A DNA stretch of 64,000 nucleotides from DAOLCO01 sp964612555. GTDB lineage: Bacteria; Bdellovibrionota_C; UBA2361; SZUA-149; DAOLCO01. Below the pieces are notes generated by a model. The model ran no database searches, was not told where the DNA came from, and was given only the letters and a program-made list of their open reading frames with translations. The stretch's first letter is position 1. Every line of letters begins with the position of its first letter. This document shows, in pieces, positions 44,367-53,961 of this stretch. The stretch spans positions 62,001-126,000 of the forward strand of contig CAZTBW010000001.1 in NCBI GenBank assembly GCA_964612555.1, in the 5' to 3' direction. The translations under genes were made by a program, and so were the position numbers.

Positions 44367-44397
44367 TTGACACAAACCTGCAACTTATAGGACTAAT
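44367..44397 (+). promoter_or_regulatory. promoter candidate for tRNA-Asn
   Basis: A perfect TTGACA (44367-44372) followed after 19 nt by ACTAAT (44392-44397), 23 nt ahead of the tRNA. The -35 is ideal and the -10 poor. The TTGACA is the only strong element in the 44267-44420 gap. Confidence 0.4.
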
Positions 44398-44420
44398 GTC
44401 CCGTCAAAATTACTTCCTTT

Positions 44421-44496
<76 letters not shown>

Positions 44497-44548
44497 ATTT
44501 CGTATATCATCTGATCAAGACTCGAACCACATGCTTGCGAAGCAAGCA

Positions 44549-45520
44549 TCAAGAGACACGGGAGTCCGTCCCAGGGATCCAATTTCGCATACTGTATCTC
44601 ACTATACGTTTTTTACTCTGCCCTGGTTCTATCACTGTCAGGTAGTGTTCCGGGATGTGGGAGTTGTGTACCAGTTCAAAGAGATTTGCGGGTCCGCCGT
44701 GTTCTATTCCACAGGCGTTTCGGGTTGTGCCTCCGGTAGTCCAGATTTGTAAGGGGTAGTGAGAGCGGGGGGATTGGTCTTCCATGGTGATGTGAAGAGC
44801 GTTTTTCCATCGTATTTCTGAAATTGCGTCTTTGGAGATGAAGCTGTGATCTAAAGTAGTATCCAGTGGAGTCCATTCTGTGAAAGGACCATCATCCGGA
44901 AGTTCAGTTGGGGGAGATTCCGGCATGGGTAGTTCTTTATTTGTGTCATAGTCAAAGCGTTTTGTGAGTCTGCCTTTAAATTCAATGATGGCGCCATCGG
45001 CTTGGGAATATAGGAAAAAAGGATGAATGGTGAGTGCCGCAGGGGTGGCTACATCCGTATCAAAAACTTCTACTGATATAATCAGGTCGGAATCATTTTC
45101 TATTGCATATGAAACTCTACAACTGTGAGGGAAGGGGTAGTTTTTGGGGAGTCTGGATTTATCAAGTAGATAGGAAATGGAATTGGGCGTTACCGTTTCA
45201 ATTTCATAAGTGTAGTAGTGATGGATGCCGTGGATATAGAGATGATGAGGGTCTATCTGCTCGGCATTCAGATCATCCGGGTAGGGCATGAGGTATGACT
45301 TTGATCTGAAATTGAGTGTTCTGTTGTGTATTCTTCCAAATACAAGAGGTGCGCAAAAAAGAGCCCCTTTTTCTCCAGGCGGAGTTTCAGGTTCTTCAAT
45401 TGTTCTTGTGACTGGTATTTCGTTATAGAAAAGATTTCTTAGTATTGCTCCACGATTAGTAGAAACCAGAGTGATAGATTTTGAACCAAGAGTGTGTTGT
45501 TCTTCTTTAAGAATTCGCAT
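44549..45520 (-). CDS. aldose 1-epimerase / mutarotase-like protein
   Basis: 323 residues of galactose-mutarotase-like beta-sandwich: YIHGIHHYY, ALTIHPFFLYSQADG and a C-terminal TVIEPGQSKK supply the His and Glu expected of the active site. Substrate is unknown; YeaD-like glucose-6-phosphate epimerase is a related possibility. The last residues (about IPGTDSRVS) are encoded by the duplicated tRNA-Asn tail. The ATG shares one base with the recD2 stop (TAATG), so translation is coupled. Confidence 0.75.
   Translation of the reverse strand: MRILKEEQHTLGSKSITLVSTNRGAILRNLFYNEIPVTRTIEEPETPPGEKGALFCAPLVFGRIHNRTLNFRSKSYLMPYPDDLNAEQIDPHHLYIHGIHHYYTYEIETVTPNSISYLLDKSRLPKNYPFPHSCRVSYAIENDSDLIISVEVFDTDVATPAALTIHPFFLYSQADGAIIEFKGRLTKRFDYDTNKELPMPESPPTELPDDGPFTEWTPLDTTLDHSFISKDAISEIRWKNALHITMEDQSPRSHYPLQIWTTGGTTRNACGIEHGGPANLFELVHNSHIPEHYLTVIEPGQSKKRIVRYSMRNWIPGTDSRVS
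44562..44590. repeat. second copy of the tRNA-Asn 3' end (att-like)
   Basis: 29 nt starting GAGTCCGTCCC and ending ATTTCGCAT repeats 44477-44505 (tRNA 3' end plus flank) with three mismatches, 85 nt downstream. Integrases commonly leave such duplications at tRNA genes; the intervening sequence (44506-44561) holds only a GATGCTTGC/GCAAGCATC-type hairpin and no integrase. The repeat lies inside the 3' end of the mutarotase gene. An alternative is a local tRNA tail duplication without an element. Confidence 0.65.
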
Positions 45521-47856
45521 TAGATTTCCTCTTCATGTAGTATCTCTTCAGTGTTTGTTTCCTGATAACGTCTTACAAGATCTCTAAAGCCGGTATGGCG
45601 TTTTGATGAGCGGATTTGCTTTGTGGCAATGGAGATGGCGCTTTTGGTGCCAACTACGACAAGAAGTTTTTTTGATCGGGTGACTGCCGTGTATAATAGT
45701 TGTCGTTCAAGCATTATTCTGTGAGAATCATGAAGTACGAGTACAATTACAGGTACCTCAGAACCCTGCGAACGATGAATCGTCAGGGCATACGCAAGAT
45801 CAAGTTGAGAGATATCTTCGTGGGTGTACGTGATTTCTCTGTTGTCCCACAGTTTTACATATATTGATCGGGCTTCAGTATCTATACCGTAGATAACTCC
45901 TTGTTCACCATTAAAGACTCCGCTTTCATGGATGGAGTAATTATTAACACGCTGGCAGACCCGGTCTCCTACATAAAAACTTGTTGAACCAATGTTTACA
46001 TGAGGGACATTGGGTCTTGGTTTGAGGAGTTTTTCCTGAAGGCGTTTGTTCAGGGAAACAATACCAAGATCGCCCTGATTCATTGGAGATAAGACCGTAA
46101 TATCATGTGGCGGTATATTGAATTTTTTGGGAATCTGTTCAGAAACCAGTCGTTCAATAAGCTCCACTCCTTCAGTTTGGTCTTTTACAGGAATAAAATA
46201 TGCGTCTCGTGTTCCACTTCCGTCAGGTTGAGGAATATGCGGACTGACCCCCTTGTTTATCTGGTGAGCTATTTCATTTATGCTTGACTCTTCTGCTCGT
46301 CTGAATAAACGGGTAAGTCTGACTTTGGGGACAGATTCAATTTCCAGAAGATCGGCGAAAAACAGCCCGGGTCCGACACTGGGAAGCTGATCTGCATCCC
46401 CGACAAAGATAATCCTGGAAGAATTTTTTATAGCGCGAAGGAGCGATGAAGCAAGGGGAATATCAATCATTGAGCTTTCATCAATTATTACCACATCAAA
46501 TGGAAGAGGGTCGGATTCGTCATGAAGGAATGATTTTTTTATGGGGTCAAATCTCAAAAGTCGGTGGATAGTTGAAGCCTCCACCCCGCATACTTCCTGA
46601 AGCCGCTGAGCGGCACGTCCTGTTGGGGCGCAAAGCCGGATATGCAGACCCGCCTTTCGGTACAAGGATACAAGGGATTTTATGACAGTCGTTTTACCAC
46701 ATCCGGGTCCACCGGTTATCACCAGTAAAGGTTCTTCAGCTGCAAAGCGAAGCGCTTTTTTTTGCTCATCCGACAGTGTAATAACATCAGTGTATGCCTC
46801 ACCCGTTTTTCGGGTGCTGAGCGTTTCTTCTACCAGATATTCGGGGATTTTCTTATGAAGTGCTTTGGCAGTAGTAATGCGTTTAGAAATTTTTTCAGCC
46901 ACATTTCTCTCCAGTGCAAATACTGAAGGTATATAATAACGCTCAGAGTCATTATAGATATGCCCATGGAGGCATGCCTGATTGAGAGCTTTGGCAAGTA
47001 GTGTTTCTTCAGAAATACTAAGGAGTGACATGGATTTTCTGATAAGAGATTCATAAGGGATATAGGTGTGTCCCTCTGATTGGGATTCATACAGGATATA
47101 GCCAAGTCCTGCCATGAGTCGTTCAGTATCTTCAGAGTCTATACCCAGTGCCTGAGCAATTTTATCTGCGGTGTGAAAACCTATTCCCCAAACCTCATGG
47201 CAGAGGATGTAAGGGTTGTTTTTTACAATTTCAATTGCTTTCCCACCGTACGCCGCATAGATTCGTCTTGAAAGTCCGGGGGAAATGCCATAGTTTTGAA
47301 AATAAAGCAGGGTCTCTCGCTCTTCTTTTCTCTCAACCCATATCTGCTTTAAATCTTCAATTTTTGATTCCCCAATACCTGAAACCTCTGACAGTCTTTC
47401 GGGAGATTCTTCAATTATCTGTAAAGTCTCTTCCCCAAAGTGATTAACAATTCTTTCAGCAAGTTTTTCTCCGATTCCTTTGATAAGTCCTGAAGCAAGG
47501 TACCTGGTGATGGACTCTCTGGTCGTTGGCATCCGTTCTGTAATACTTCTTGCTTTAAATTGTTTTCCAAATCTGGGATGAGACTGCCACGACCCCCGGG
47601 CAATAAACGAAGACCCCTCCCGTAATTGCTGGGAGCATAAACCTATTACCGTATGTTGCAGGATATCATTGGTAGAATCAGAGGTAGCACGAATTACACT
47701 GAAACCGTTTTCAGAATTTCTATAAGTTATTTTTTGAATGGTACCAGTAAAAAAATCCTGAGCGTTTTCGTTTGGGGAGTGCTTATTTTCGGATACTTCC
47801 TCAGAAGTTTCTCCAGACAGGTTCTTCTCTGTTGCTTGATAGATACTATTAGTCAC
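45520..47856 (-). CDS. recD2: RecD2-type ATP-dependent exonuclease/helicase
   Basis: 778 residues from GTG 47856. 5'-3' superfamily 1B helicase of the RecD2 family, which acts without RecBC. N-terminal OB-type part (FTGTIQKITYRNSENGFSVI), then helix-hairpin-helix region (GLIKGIGEKLAERIVNHFG, VSGIGESKI), Walker A TGGPGCGKTTVIKSL, Walker B VVIIDESSMID, GDADQLPSVGPG, and the late motif TIHRSQGSEVPVIVLVL. Role in replication or mismatch repair is known for Deinococcus and Bacillus homologs. Confidence 0.93.
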   Translation of the reverse strand: MTNSIYQATEKNLSGETSEEVSENKHSPNENAQDFFTGTIQKITYRNSENGFSVIRATSDSTNDILQHTVIGLCSQQLREGSSFIARGSWQSHPRFGKQFKARSITERMPTTRESITRYLASGLIKGIGEKLAERIVNHFGEETLQIIEESPERLSEVSGIGESKIEDLKQIWVERKEERETLLYFQNYGISPGLSRRIYAAYGGKAIEIVKNNPYILCHEVWGIGFHTADKIAQALGIDSEDTERLMAGLGYILYESQSEGHTYIPYESLIRKSMSLLSISEETLLAKALNQACLHGHIYNDSERYYIPSVFALERNVAEKISKRITTAKALHKKIPEYLVEETLSTRKTGEAYTDVITLSDEQKKALRFAAEEPLLVITGGPGCGKTTVIKSLVSLYRKAGLHIRLCAPTGRAAQRLQEVCGVEASTIHRLLRFDPIKKSFLHDESDPLPFDVVIIDESSMIDIPLASSLLRAIKNSSRIIFVGDADQLPSVGPGLFFADLLEIESVPKVRLTRLFRRAEESSINEIAHQINKGVSPHIPQPDGSGTRDAYFIPVKDQTEGVELIERLVSEQIPKKFNIPPHDITVLSPMNQGDLGIVSLNKRLQEKLLKPRPNVPHVNIGSTSFYVGDRVCQRVNNYSIHESGVFNGEQGVIYGIDTEARSIYVKLWDNREITYTHEDISQLDLAYALTIHRSQGSEVPVIVLVLHDSHRIMLERQLLYTAVTRSKKLLVVVGTKSAISIATKQIRSSKRHTGFRDLVRRYQETNTEEILHEEEI

Positions 47857-47967
47857 TTTTTTAATAGATAATTCTTTTATTTTTAAATATCTGTTATAGA
47901 GGTTGGTATAACTGATACTCGCATTGATTGCATTTTCAATTTAGTAAATTAATTTCTTAGTATTAAA

Positions 47968-48705
47968 ATGATTAAAATTTTCACTTTAGTTGTAACGCCG
48001 TTTGGGCAAAATTGCAGAGTTTTATTAAATACTGAAACTGAAGAGCTTATGATTGTCGATCCGGGTGGAGAGGTGCCCCGGATTGTTTCATTTTTTGGTA
48101 GTAAGGGATTTTTGGATTCCAGATATCATTTCAAAAAAATCCTGCTTACACACTCTCATATTGATCATGGAGGGGGAGTGGCAGATTGTCTTGAATTCAT
48201 TCAAAAAGAACTTTCTCAGGAAGTAGATTTACTGTTTCATAAAGATAATGATCTGTACAGAAATACTATAAGTACGATTGCATCCAAATATGGCTTGTCA
48301 GAAAGTGAATATAAAAATGTTCCTGCTGCGACTGGATATCTTGATGATGAAGAAGTTGTTCAATTTGGGTCATATGAACTGAGGGCACTTTTTACTCCTG
48401 GTCATGCTCCCGGGCACCTTGCTTTTTTTATTGCCAATGCTGAAGTTGTTGAAGAAGTTCTGGATAACGGATTCGTAACTTCCCGGCAAACATTTGAGGG
48501 ACCTTTGCTTTTGGCAGGTGATACTCTCTTTGATGGGTCAATTGGAAGGACAGACCTTCCCGGGGGTGATCATCAAGAGTTACTTGATTCAATAGCAAAT
48601 AAACTTTTAGTGCTTCCGGATGAAACTCTTGTTTTATCTGGTCATGGTTCAAATACAACTATAGAAAAAGAGAGAAATACCAATCCTTTTTTGCAATCCT
48701 TATAG
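47968..48705 (+). CDS. metallo-beta-lactamase-fold hydrolase (glyoxalase II-like)
   Basis: 245 residues. Metal site THSHIDHG gives His62, His64, Asp66, His67; further ligands His146 or His150 in FTPGHAPGH, Asp185 in LAGDTLFDG, His226 in SGHG. Pattern matches GloB/YcbL-type hydrolases of thioesters. An insert of about 50 residues lies between the first and second metal groups. The first gene of the long rightward run; coaBC starts 12 nt later. Confidence 0.87.
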   Translation: MIKIFTLVVTPFGQNCRVLLNTETEELMIVDPGGEVPRIVSFFGSKGFLDSRYHFKKILLTHSHIDHGGGVADCLEFIQKELSQEVDLLFHKDNDLYRNTISTIASKYGLSESEYKNVPAATGYLDDEEVVQFGSYELRALFTPGHAPGHLAFFIANAEVVEEVLDNGFVTSRQTFEGPLLLAGDTLFDGSIGRTDLPGGDHQELLDSIANKLLVLPDETLVLSGHGSNTTIEKERNTNPFLQSL

Positions 48706-48717
48706 GTACGCTTTATT

Positions 48718-49959
48718 ATGGCGCATATGTTGTCAAATGCTAAAATTACTCTGCTCGTTTCTGGTTCCATAGCGGCATATAAGTCTGCGGAGCTTGTTCG
48801 GGAACTTCAGCGTCAGGGAGCGGAGGTTCAGGTTGCCATGAGTAGAGCCGCTATGGAGTTTATCACTCCACTCACTATGCAGACTCTTTCAGGAAAACCG
48901 GTGTACAGTGATCTTTTTGATGAAAAAGCTGAATATGAAATTGGTCATATTTCACTTGCTGATCGTGCAAATTTGATTCTTTGCGCACCTGCTACTGCCG
49001 ACAGCATGGCAAAAGCTGCACATGGTATGGCAGATGATCTTTTGTCGACCGTGATTCTTGCCACTCGCTGTCCGGTTCTTTTTGTTCCGGCAATGAATGT
49101 TAATATGTGGAACAATAGTATTACTCAGGAAAATGTTAAAAAATTGAGAGCAAACGGGCACCATGTACTTGAGCCGGATGTAGGTTCTCTTGCCTGCGGA
49201 TGGACTGGTGCGGGGAGATTTCCCGAGCTGGAGCGGATTATCAGTGCCGCACAGTTTGCGCTCTACTCAAAAGAACTAAGAGGTACAAAAGTAGTGGTTA
49301 CGGCAGGTCCCACTAAAGAATCAATAGACCCTGTGCGTTACGTGAGTAATCGTTCTTCCGGAAAGATGGGTTTTGCACTCGCACGAGTTGCACACTGGTT
49401 GGGAGGGGAGGTTACACTTGTATGTGGACCCACTGAGGTTCCGGTTCCGGCTGGAATCAGAACCATTCGGGTTACTACCGCAGAAGAAATGCATGATGCC
49501 GTTTTTTCTGTTCTCCATGAACCGCTTTCCCCAAATATTACTCTTCAGGCAGTGTACATGGCTGCCGCCGTCAGTGATCATAAACCTGCCATCACCTCTG
49601 GTGAGAAACTTAAGATGGATAAAACTCAAGGGTATGATCTTGGATTTAAGCCATCAATTGATATCTTGCAGGCACTGGGTAAGTCCCGGGAAAAAATTCA
49701 AAATGATACGGAAACAAGACTGGTTCTTGTTGGCTTTGCCGCAGAGACTGGTGAGATAGAAACCATGATTTCAAATGCGAGGGCAAAACGAGAGGGTAAG
49801 AAAGTCGATATGATTGTGGCGAATCTGGCTGAAGAGTCTTTTGGTCAGGACTCTGCACGAGTATGGCTCGTAAATAATACTGGACGTGAAGAGGAGGTTA
49901 CTCTGGCTGATAAACATCGGGTAGCAGAGCGAATCATTCGTACTTCCATAAAGTTATGA
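48718..49959 (+). CDS. coaBC: bifunctional phosphopantothenoylcysteine synthetase/decarboxylase
   Basis: Two steps of coenzyme A synthesis. 413 residues. CoaC flavoprotein domain with SGSIAAYKSAELVREL, the catalytic His-bearing HISLADRAN, PAMNVNMW and GSLACGWTGAGR; the CoaB synthetase domain starts at VVVTAGPTKESIDPVRYVSNRSSGKMG. The ACG-GxGR substrate flap cysteine is retained in LACGWTG. Confidence 0.95.
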   Translation: MAHMLSNAKITLLVSGSIAAYKSAELVRELQRQGAEVQVAMSRAAMEFITPLTMQTLSGKPVYSDLFDEKAEYEIGHISLADRANLILCAPATADSMAKAAHGMADDLLSTVILATRCPVLFVPAMNVNMWNNSITQENVKKLRANGHHVLEPDVGSLACGWTGAGRFPELERIISAAQFALYSKELRGTKVVVTAGPTKESIDPVRYVSNRSSGKMGFALARVAHWLGGEVTLVCGPTEVPVPAGIRTIRVTTAEEMHDAVFSVLHEPLSPNITLQAVYMAAAVSDHKPAITSGEKLKMDKTQGYDLGFKPSIDILQALGKSREKIQNDTETRLVLVGFAAETGEIETMISNARAKREGKKVDMIVANLAEESFGQDSARVWLVNNTGREEEVTLADKHRVAERIIRTSIKL

Positions 49960-49984
49960 TTGTGCCCTGTGAATATTATGTTCG

Positions 49985-50698
49985 GTGAGTATGTTTAAAG
50001 ATACAGCCCCTGCTGACAAGATATTGAGCTCTCTTGAGTTTCTATTACGTGACTCCGGCTTGACTCATCTTCCGGTGAGTACTGTAAAAACGCAAATTCC
50101 CGAAAAAACCGTGTTTAAAGAAGTGCTTAAAGAGGTACCTGAGGATAGCTATTCGGGTATCAGGGAGAAAGCGCTTTCATGCACTGCGTGTCGTTTACAC
50201 GAAACAAGAACTAATGTTGTGTTTGGTACCGGCTGTAGCACAAATCCGCTTATTGCCTTTGTAGGAGAGGGACCGGGTGCGGATGAAGATATGCAGGGCG
50301 AGCCCTTTGTAGGAAAAGCCGGTCAGTTACTTACTGCTGCTATTACCAAAGGGCTGAAACTGAAACGGGAAGATGTCTATATATGTAATGTAGTGAAATG
50401 TCGTCCCCCCGGTAATAGAACACCTCTTCCTGATGAAATTTCTGCTTGTTCACACTTTCTCGAAGCGCAGCTTGCAATTGTGAATCCCCGGATAATTGTT
50501 GCTCTTGGAGGTCCTGCTGCAAAATATCTTCTTTCGAGTGAAGTTGGTATTACCAAACTCAGGGGAAGCTGGTATGAGTGGAGAGGAAAAAAACTGATGC
50601 CAACTTTTCATCCTGCGTATATACTCAGAAATCCCGCGGCAAAAAAGGAATTTTGGGAAGATCTGAAACTTGTAATGGAAGAACTTGGTTTGAAATAA
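49985..50698 (+). CDS. uracil-DNA glycosylase, family 4 (Fe-S)
   Basis: About 237 residues from GTG 49985 (ATG 49991 is equally plausible). Cluster-ligand Cys in LSCTACRLHETR, then GEGPGADEDMQGEPFVGKAGQLL, CNVVKCRPPGNRTP, and HPAYILRNP: complete UdgA motifs. It excises uracil from DNA to start base-excision repair. The N-terminal 60 residues are an unconserved extension. Confidence 0.93.
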   Translation: MSMFKDTAPADKILSSLEFLLRDSGLTHLPVSTVKTQIPEKTVFKEVLKEVPEDSYSGIREKALSCTACRLHETRTNVVFGTGCSTNPLIAFVGEGPGADEDMQGEPFVGKAGQLLTAAITKGLKLKREDVYICNVVKCRPPGNRTPLPDEISACSHFLEAQLAIVNPRIIVALGGPAAKYLLSSEVGITKLRGSWYEWRGKKLMPTFHPAYILRNPAAKKEFWEDLKLVMEELGLK

Positions 50699-50718
50699 TA
50701 TTTGAAAATAATGTTTTT

Positions 50719-52080
50719 ATGAAAAAATTGATTTATATTTTACCTCTTTTTGTTCTTTTGCTCCTTAGTCCTCTATATGCCAAGTCCACTGAAGATACTC
50801 AAGAGAAAAGCCTGGCACAGGGTGAAGGTGCTATCATCGAACTCACTCTAAACGGACCTATAAATCCGGTCTCCTATGATTATATTAAAAAAGGAATTGC
50901 CCATGCGAAGGAAAAAAACTCTCGCCTCCTGCTTTTGAAGATGAACACTCCCGGAGGGCTTTTGCCTTCCATGCAGAGTATCGTGGAGGAGATGCTGGAG
51001 TCCACGGTGCCGGTAGTAGTATATGTTACTCCTTCAGGGGGAGGGGCAATTTCTGCCGGAGTCTTTATCACAATGGCTGCTCACATTGCGGTGATGTCTC
51101 CCGGTACCACCATCGGTGCGGCGGCTCCTGTGCAGGCTGGTGGAAATGATATTGGGGAAGATATGAAGGGGAAGGTGCAGAACTTTGCGGCTTCCATGGT
51201 CAAGGCGATTGCTGAACAAAGAGGGCGTAATGTTGAATGGGCGGAAAGAGCCGTACGGGAGAGTGTTGCGCTAACGGATAAAGAGGCGCTCGATCAAAAC
51301 GTGATAGACCTGATTGCCCCATCTGTGGATAAGCTGATGGAGTCTCTTGAAGGTAGAAAAGTAAAAATGTCAGGAGGTACCATAAGCCTTTCCGGAGTTA
51401 CTTCTCACGCAAGAGAATCATTTGAGATGACCACGCAACAAAAAATTATAAATGCGATATCTGACCCCAATATTGCGGCACTCCTGGGGCTTGGAGCAGT
51501 TGGGGGGATTCTTGCCGAATTTTACAATCCCGGGCTTATTGTTCCCGGTCTTATCGGGATAGTTTGTTTGATTCTTTCTCTGGTCGCAGTTCAGGCTATT
51601 CCTATTAACGCCGGCGGAGTAATTTTACTTTTGATGGGTGCCGTGTTTATGACCCTTGAATTTTTTGTTCCAACATTTGGTATTTTTGGTATAGCCGGTA
51701 TTGTATGTCTGGTTCTTGGTTCAATTTATGCGATTGATACCAGCCTTGTGTGGTCTGTTGATGGCTTTAGTCTTGATACCGTGATGATTGGCAGTATCGC
51801 GGGGATACTTGGGATGTTTCTCCTTTTTATCGTCTTTTTTGCAGTTTCGTCCAAAACAAGGAAGTTCGTTTCTGGTAAGGAAGGGCTTGTTGACATGAAG
51901 GCTACAGTGACAATAGATTTCAGTGAACAGAGTGGGAGCCCACACCCGAGAGGGTCGGTAAGAGTGATGGGTGAAATATGGAGTGCGGTGTTAGTGGAAG
52001 GAGAGCTGCCTGTGCAAAAAGGTGCAGAAGTTTTAGTTAGAGAAGTGGATGGTATTACTCTTAAAGTGAGTAAGTTGTAG
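50719..52080 (+). CDS. NfeD-family membrane serine protease-like protein
   Basis: 454 residues from ATG 50719; the frame continues upstream through the UDG gene, which is spurious. Signal peptide (MKKLIYILPLFVLLLLSPLYA), ClpP-like periplasmic domain with GGGAISAGVFI and KEALDQNVIDLIAPS, several membrane helices (about 265-400), and a cytoplasmic OB fold (C-terminal NfeD domain, GEIWSAVL). NfeD long forms cleave stomatin-family proteins, and a slipin gene follows at 52115, the standard pairing. Confidence 0.92.
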   Translation: MKKLIYILPLFVLLLLSPLYAKSTEDTQEKSLAQGEGAIIELTLNGPINPVSYDYIKKGIAHAKEKNSRLLLLKMNTPGGLLPSMQSIVEEMLESTVPVVVYVTPSGGGAISAGVFITMAAHIAVMSPGTTIGAAAPVQAGGNDIGEDMKGKVQNFAASMVKAIAEQRGRNVEWAERAVRESVALTDKEALDQNVIDLIAPSVDKLMESLEGRKVKMSGGTISLSGVTSHARESFEMTTQQKIINAISDPNIAALLGLGAVGGILAEFYNPGLIVPGLIGIVCLILSLVAVQAIPINAGGVILLLMGAVFMTLEFFVPTFGIFGIAGIVCLVLGSIYAIDTSLVWSVDGFSLDTVMIGSIAGILGMFLLFIVFFAVSSKTRKFVSGKEGLVDMKATVTIDFSEQSGSPHPRGSVRVMGEIWSAVLVEGELPVQKGAEVLVREVDGITLKVSKL

Positions 52081-52114
52081 TACTGTCCGGAATAAAAATA
52101 AGAAGGAGGATTTT

Positions 52115-52855
52115 ATGGGTGGTTTAGTACCGGTAGTAGTATTTCTTGGGTTTATGATTTTTTCAATGATCAAGATTGTAAACGAGTATGAACGACTTGT
52201 TGTGTTCAGGTTTGGTCGTTTGGTTGCGGCACGAAAACCGGGAATACGTTTAATCATCCCCGGTATTGAAAGGGCTGTTCGTATTGATATTCGTACTATT
52301 ACCATGGATGTGCCACCTCAGGATATCATCACCAGAGATAACGTGTCGGTTAAAGTTAATGCGGTAGTATATTACAGAGTAATCGACGTAAACCGTGCTA
52401 TTAATGAAATTGAGAACTATCATTATGCAACCAATCAGCTTGCACAAACTACCTTGAGAAGTGTGTGTGGTGAATCAGATCTTGATGATTTATTGATTAA
52501 CAGAGAAGCTCTGAATCATCGTTTACAGGAGATTCTTGATACTCATACTGACCCATGGGGAATTAAAGTTTCAGCGGTAGAAATCAAGCATATTGATCTG
52601 CCAACCGAGATGCAAAGAGCTATGGCTCGTCAGGCTGAGGCAGAGCGGGAAAGAAGAGCAAAAGTAATTGCAGCAGAAGGGGAGTTTCAGGCGTCTCAGA
52701 GATTAAGTGAAGCTGCTACCATTATTTCATCTGCACCGGGTGCTTTACAGTTGAGATATCTTCAAACGCTTCGTGAAATTGCGATTGAGAATAACTCCAC
52801 TACAATCTTTCCGCTGCCTATTGAATTGCTTGAGGGTATGATTAACAGGAAGTAA
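52115..52855 (+). CDS. slipin (stomatin/prohibitin-like SPFH protein)
   Basis: 246 residues. N-terminal membrane hairpin (VVVFLGFMIFSMIKIV), then SPFH domain (YERLVVFRFGR, VPPQDIITRDNVSVKVNAVVYYRVID) and C-terminal coiled-coil (AMARQAEAERERRAKVIAAEGE). Substrate and partner of the NfeD protease immediately upstream in known cases; probably a microdomain scaffold. Confidence 0.93.
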   Translation: MGGLVPVVVFLGFMIFSMIKIVNEYERLVVFRFGRLVAARKPGIRLIIPGIERAVRIDIRTITMDVPPQDIITRDNVSVKVNAVVYYRVIDVNRAINEIENYHYATNQLAQTTLRSVCGESDLDDLLINREALNHRLQEILDTHTDPWGIKVSAVEIKHIDLPTEMQRAMARQAEAERERRAKVIAAEGEFQASQRLSEAATIISSAPGALQLRYLQTLREIAIENNSTTIFPLPIELLEGMINRK

Positions 52856-52878
52856 TATTTTTCTATACTCAATACATT

Positions 52879-53961
52879 GTGCAGTACTTTAATTATGATT
52901 TGCCTGAGAGCTATATTGCTCAGCGTCATGCCTCATACCAGGGGAGGCGGGAGGATTCGAAATTGCTTCACCTCTCCTGGAATAAGGAATCCTTTGTTAT
53001 AAAGGATTCCTTATTTAAAGAGTCTATTGAATTATTTCAAAGTGGTGATTTACTGGTTTTTAATGACACCAAAGTGCTTCATGCCCGATTTTTTTGTGAA
53101 GTTGAGACGGTGCAGGAGCTTGAAGTTCTTTTAATTGAAAAAGTCTGCCAGACAAGCGATACCTGGAAGGCGCTTGCCCGCCCGATGAAGAAATTAAAAA
53201 GTGGTATGAGCTTTCCACTTTCGGGTAGATTGTCTGCACTGGTTCAGGGGAGGACCGAAGATGAGAGGTTTATTCTTTTAGACATCTACAGGTCAGATAC
53301 CGCATCAAATGATCATTTATCTGTTGATGATATTATACGGGAAGAAGGGTACATACCTATTCCCCCTTATATACGGCAGGGTAAATCTGATTCAAGTGAC
53401 AAGATGAGTTACCAGACGGTGTTTGCAAAAGAAGAGGGTTCGGTTGCTGCACCAACTGCGGGTTTGCACTTTTCTGAATCGGTACTTTCTCAAATACGGG
53501 CGAAGGGAGTTGAAGTTGCTTCGGTTACGCTTCATGTTGGTGCCGGAAGTTTTCTTCCTGTAAAAGACCCTCATTCGCATGAAGTATTTGAAGAGCGTTT
53601 TTTTATTTCTCGTGAATTGTGGGAAAAAATTCTTTTTACCAGAAAAAATAATGGCAGGGTGATAGCGGTTGGGACTACGGTTTTGAGAACACTGGAGACG
53701 ATTGGAAGTTCTGTTGATAAGGATGAACTGCTTTCCAGGTGGAGTACCACAGATCTGTTTATACGACCGGGGTTTTCATTTTCCGTTGTTGATGTGTTGT
53801 TTACAAATTTTCACCAACCATCATCTACTCATCTTTTACTCGTGGAAGCTTTTATTGGAAGGGAGGCAATCGAATCGGTATATGAACATGCCATGTCTAA
53901 TGAGTATCGTTTTTTAAGTTATGGAGACACTTCATGTCTTCAAAGGAGGTCTCATGGATAG
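52879..53961 (+). CDS. queA: S-adenosylmethionine:tRNA ribosyltransferase-isomerase
   Basis: Adds the epoxycyclopentane moiety in queuosine synthesis. 360 residues from GTG 52879. FNYDLPESYIAQ, LLVFNDTKVLHARFF, and AAPTAGLHFSESVLSQI (then GVEVASVTLHVGAGSFLPVK) are diagnostic. It overlaps tgt by 8 nt; these two act in the same pathway on the same tRNAs. Confidence 0.96.
   Translation: MQYFNYDLPESYIAQRHASYQGRREDSKLLHLSWNKESFVIKDSLFKESIELFQSGDLLVFNDTKVLHARFFCEVETVQELEVLLIEKVCQTSDTWKALARPMKKLKSGMSFPLSGRLSALVQGRTEDERFILLDIYRSDTASNDHLSVDDIIREEGYIPIPPYIRQGKSDSSDKMSYQTVFAKEEGSVAAPTAGLHFSESVLSQIRAKGVEVASVTLHVGAGSFLPVKDPHSHEVFEERFFISRELWEKILFTRKNNGRVIAVGTTVLRTLETIGSSVDKDELLSRWSTTDLFIRPGFSFSVVDVLFTNFHQPSSTHLLLVEAFIGREAIESVYEHAMSNEYRFLSYGDTSCLQRRSHG

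Noticed and set aside
50578..50718. Upstream extension of the NfeD gene into the UDG gene
   Set aside because: The signal peptide begins at ATG 50719, and the earlier codons are a shifted frame of the UDG gene.
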